Below are positions 62,411 through 64,000 of a stretch of 64,000 bases of DNA, one piece after another; position 1 is the stretch's first letter; the number at the start of each line of letters is the position of its first letter. Source of the DNA: Scytalidium lignicola. Lineage: Eukaryota > Ascomycota > Leotiomycetes. The stretch covers positions 62,001 to 126,000 of the forward strand of contig NCSJ02000082.1 of NCBI GenBank assembly GCA_002812745.2, in the 5' to 3' direction. The notes beneath the pieces are model-generated. The model had not been told where the DNA came from. It was given only the letters and a program-made list of their open reading frames with translations, and searched no databases. The position numbers were made by a program, and so were the translations under genes.

Positions 62411-63030
62411 GTTTGAAGTGGAAACGATATATAAAATCAAAATATAGTCTTGCTTAGAGTTAGATCGATGAGGTGATATTGCCAAGTGAATTTCATGGTT
62501 AATCTGGACGCGCAAGTAAGCGATAACATCACGATAACGTTCTAGTCTAAGCCCAAAAGGGAATACGTGTAACAATTTAGCGTGCGGGGTCTAGGGTAGA
62601 AACAGTAGCGCAGACAGAACTGTCGCATAATATTACTTGGGACTTGATATTCTGAAAGAGTGAACCAAAGCTGGATAGACTCTCGCCCATGGGTTCTAAC
62701 AGTCAACACATATGTCGTCCATTGGGTCAAATATGCTCGAAGGAGTCCAGAAGTAGCGAATGATTTGAAGTTCTAACTATCTCAGAAAACGACGAGCAAG
62801 CAAAGTTTCATCGTGAAGACAATTCAAGTATATAATCAGGTACACTAATTTGATGAAATTAAGCTCTGTGGTTGACATTGTACAAAGTTGATCTTTGTTG
62901 GACGATTTGTAGTTTGCTCCTTCGTATGATTAATCCTCGTGGACAGGAAAGCAGTATGGAGGGCTATGTATAACGTTGTCTTTATCTTTGCTGTTGATTC
63001 CTTGGACAATATGATACAGCTACGTGTAGG
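62411..63030. other. Featureless AT-rich stretch
   Basis: No recognisable coding piece or repeat between the HNH relic and the WD40 fragment. Confidence 0.4.
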
Positions 63031-63163
63031 TTAGGTAGACACTCAAATAGTTATAGCAATTGGGTCTATGAGGTATTGTTCTCTCCTGATGGCAAGTTCA
63101 TAGTATGGGAATCGCTAGACAGCACGTTTAAGGTTTGGGAGACTACTATAAGCAAAGCGGAGT
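63031..63163 (+). pseudogene. Single WD40 blade, gene fragment
   Basis: One open stretch reads GRHSNSYSNWVYEVLFSPDG then KFIVWESLDSTFKVWETT and stops at TAA. The order (H, W-V, FSPDGK, SLDSTFKVWE) is that of one WD40 repeat as found in the arrays of fungal NLR/HET-type proteins. No further repeat, NACHT domain or start codon is visible on either side. It is most likely a leftover of a larger gene. Confidence 0.6.
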
Positions 63164-64000
63164 AAGTGCTTGATGAACTAAGTGCTTGATGAACATAGCG
63201 ATCTTGTTATTCGTAATGCGGTGGAATTCTTGCCTAACCTTTCAGCTCAGATTTGCAGAGCCTCCCCCAAACTATTGATAGACAATAACAGGGTTCTGAA
63301 TGGTCCGTTTGCAGCAGCCTGAAACTGATGTTACATAGTCCAATAAGCATCCGCCAGCGCATCACAAATTTGATGTGTACTCCGTAGTTTTTGGCCTTTT
63401 GATTTGTTTATGCTAGTATTGGCTTAGTTCAAGGCTGTGCGATAATGTAATGCCAAGTTCGTTGATCGGGGTCAGTCGGGTATACTACTTCTTAATTTAA
63501 TCAATCGGCTACTATAGCCTCTTTGCCTCTCTAGCAGTCTCTGGTTAACAATATTCTACTTTCAAACCAGACACCTACTATTGCTTCATAATTTTCATCA
63601 CGTTGATTCCCATGGCTCCGATGATCAATATCACGGTCACGGTCCCTGCAGGAACTACAAATCATGGAGATCCAAAACTGCTTTGTACTCCAGTTATTCT
63701 TGTTTGCGCAGAAGATCCACCGTCGATAGTGGACAGACATATTATATTTTTATACGGTGAATTACTTGGCCCATGATATCACGATCAAGTCTGCTCCTGG
63801 GGTCCAGATGCAGGAAACCGCAGAAAATATCATATTTGCTCTTATATACCCTTATTCTGGGCTTATTAGAGGCATTGAAGCAATTTGTCGTCACGCTAGT
63901 ATTACTCGCAGAAATGAGAATGTATATTCGTTCTACTCAAAGATACCGACTAACTAGATACAGTTTATACAAGGCGGTCCGTACCGGAGCTCTTTGTGTA
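63164..64000. other. AT-rich end of window, no gene seen
   Basis: Short frames at 63531-63740 (minus) and 63757-63957 (plus) match nothing known. The stretch continues the degraded region that starts near 59.3 kb. Confidence 0.4.

Overview
This is a eukaryotic window from a filamentous ascomycete (Pezizomycotina). The genes carry short GT-AG introns, mostly 50-110 bp, with CTAAC/CTGAC-like branch sites. The gene content is typically fungal: a Zn2Cys6 regulator, DHA1 and Dal5-type permeases, a GPI-anchored GH76 wall protein, and a fused acetylglutamate kinase/reductase. Gene density and intron style would fit a Leotiomycete, but that is only a guess. About 20 undetermined bases lie in the window, nearly all at homopolymer runs, which suggests a pyrosequencing-type draft.

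Layout. 0.2-2.1 kb: MFS transporter of the YCR023C/ZRT-like group. 5.0-6.0 kb: unrecognised three-exon gene. 9.6-11.1 kb: GPI-anchored GH76 (Dfg5/Dcw1 family) on the minus strand. 12.8-22.2 kb: a compact group made of two divergent pairs. One pair is a DHA1 exporter with a Zn2Cys6 transcription factor. The other is a Dal5-type permease (one apparent frameshift) with a 2-oxoglutarate/Fe(II) oxygenase. It has no backbone synthase, so it looks like a small uptake-modify-export module. 23.4-24.3 kb: R-SNARE Snc1/synaptobrevin. 25.0-26.4 kb: PrpF-like isomerase with a mitochondrial-type N-terminus. 32.2-33.7 kb: type II membrane GH16. 42.4-45.7 kb: GT2 polysaccharide synthase-like glycosyltransferase with an 8-nt exon. 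48.3-49.8 kb: two-domain fasciclin GPI protein. 50.6-53.6 kb: type II membrane GH3 beta-glucosidase. 55.6-58.3 kb: ARG5,6 on the minus strand with a Gcn4/CPC1-type site upstream.

The character changes after about 59.3 kb. There is a 237-bp inverted-repeat element (MITE-like), then a decayed APH/AIM9-like kinase gene, a decayed HNH-nuclease-family gene ending tail-to-tail with it, and a lone WD40 blade. No intact gene is visible from there to the end. This looks like the start of a degraded accessory compartment.

Two themes run through the intact part. Five of the genes (GH76, GH16, GT2, FAS1, GH3) act at the cell surface or wall, and two of the hydrolases are anchored by an N-terminal membrane segment. 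The very long intergenic spaces (5.9 kb at 26-32 kb, 8.7 kb at 34-42 kb) hold no convincing gene, but they repeatedly contain short runs of the GTACTGTAC/GTACAGTAC motif.
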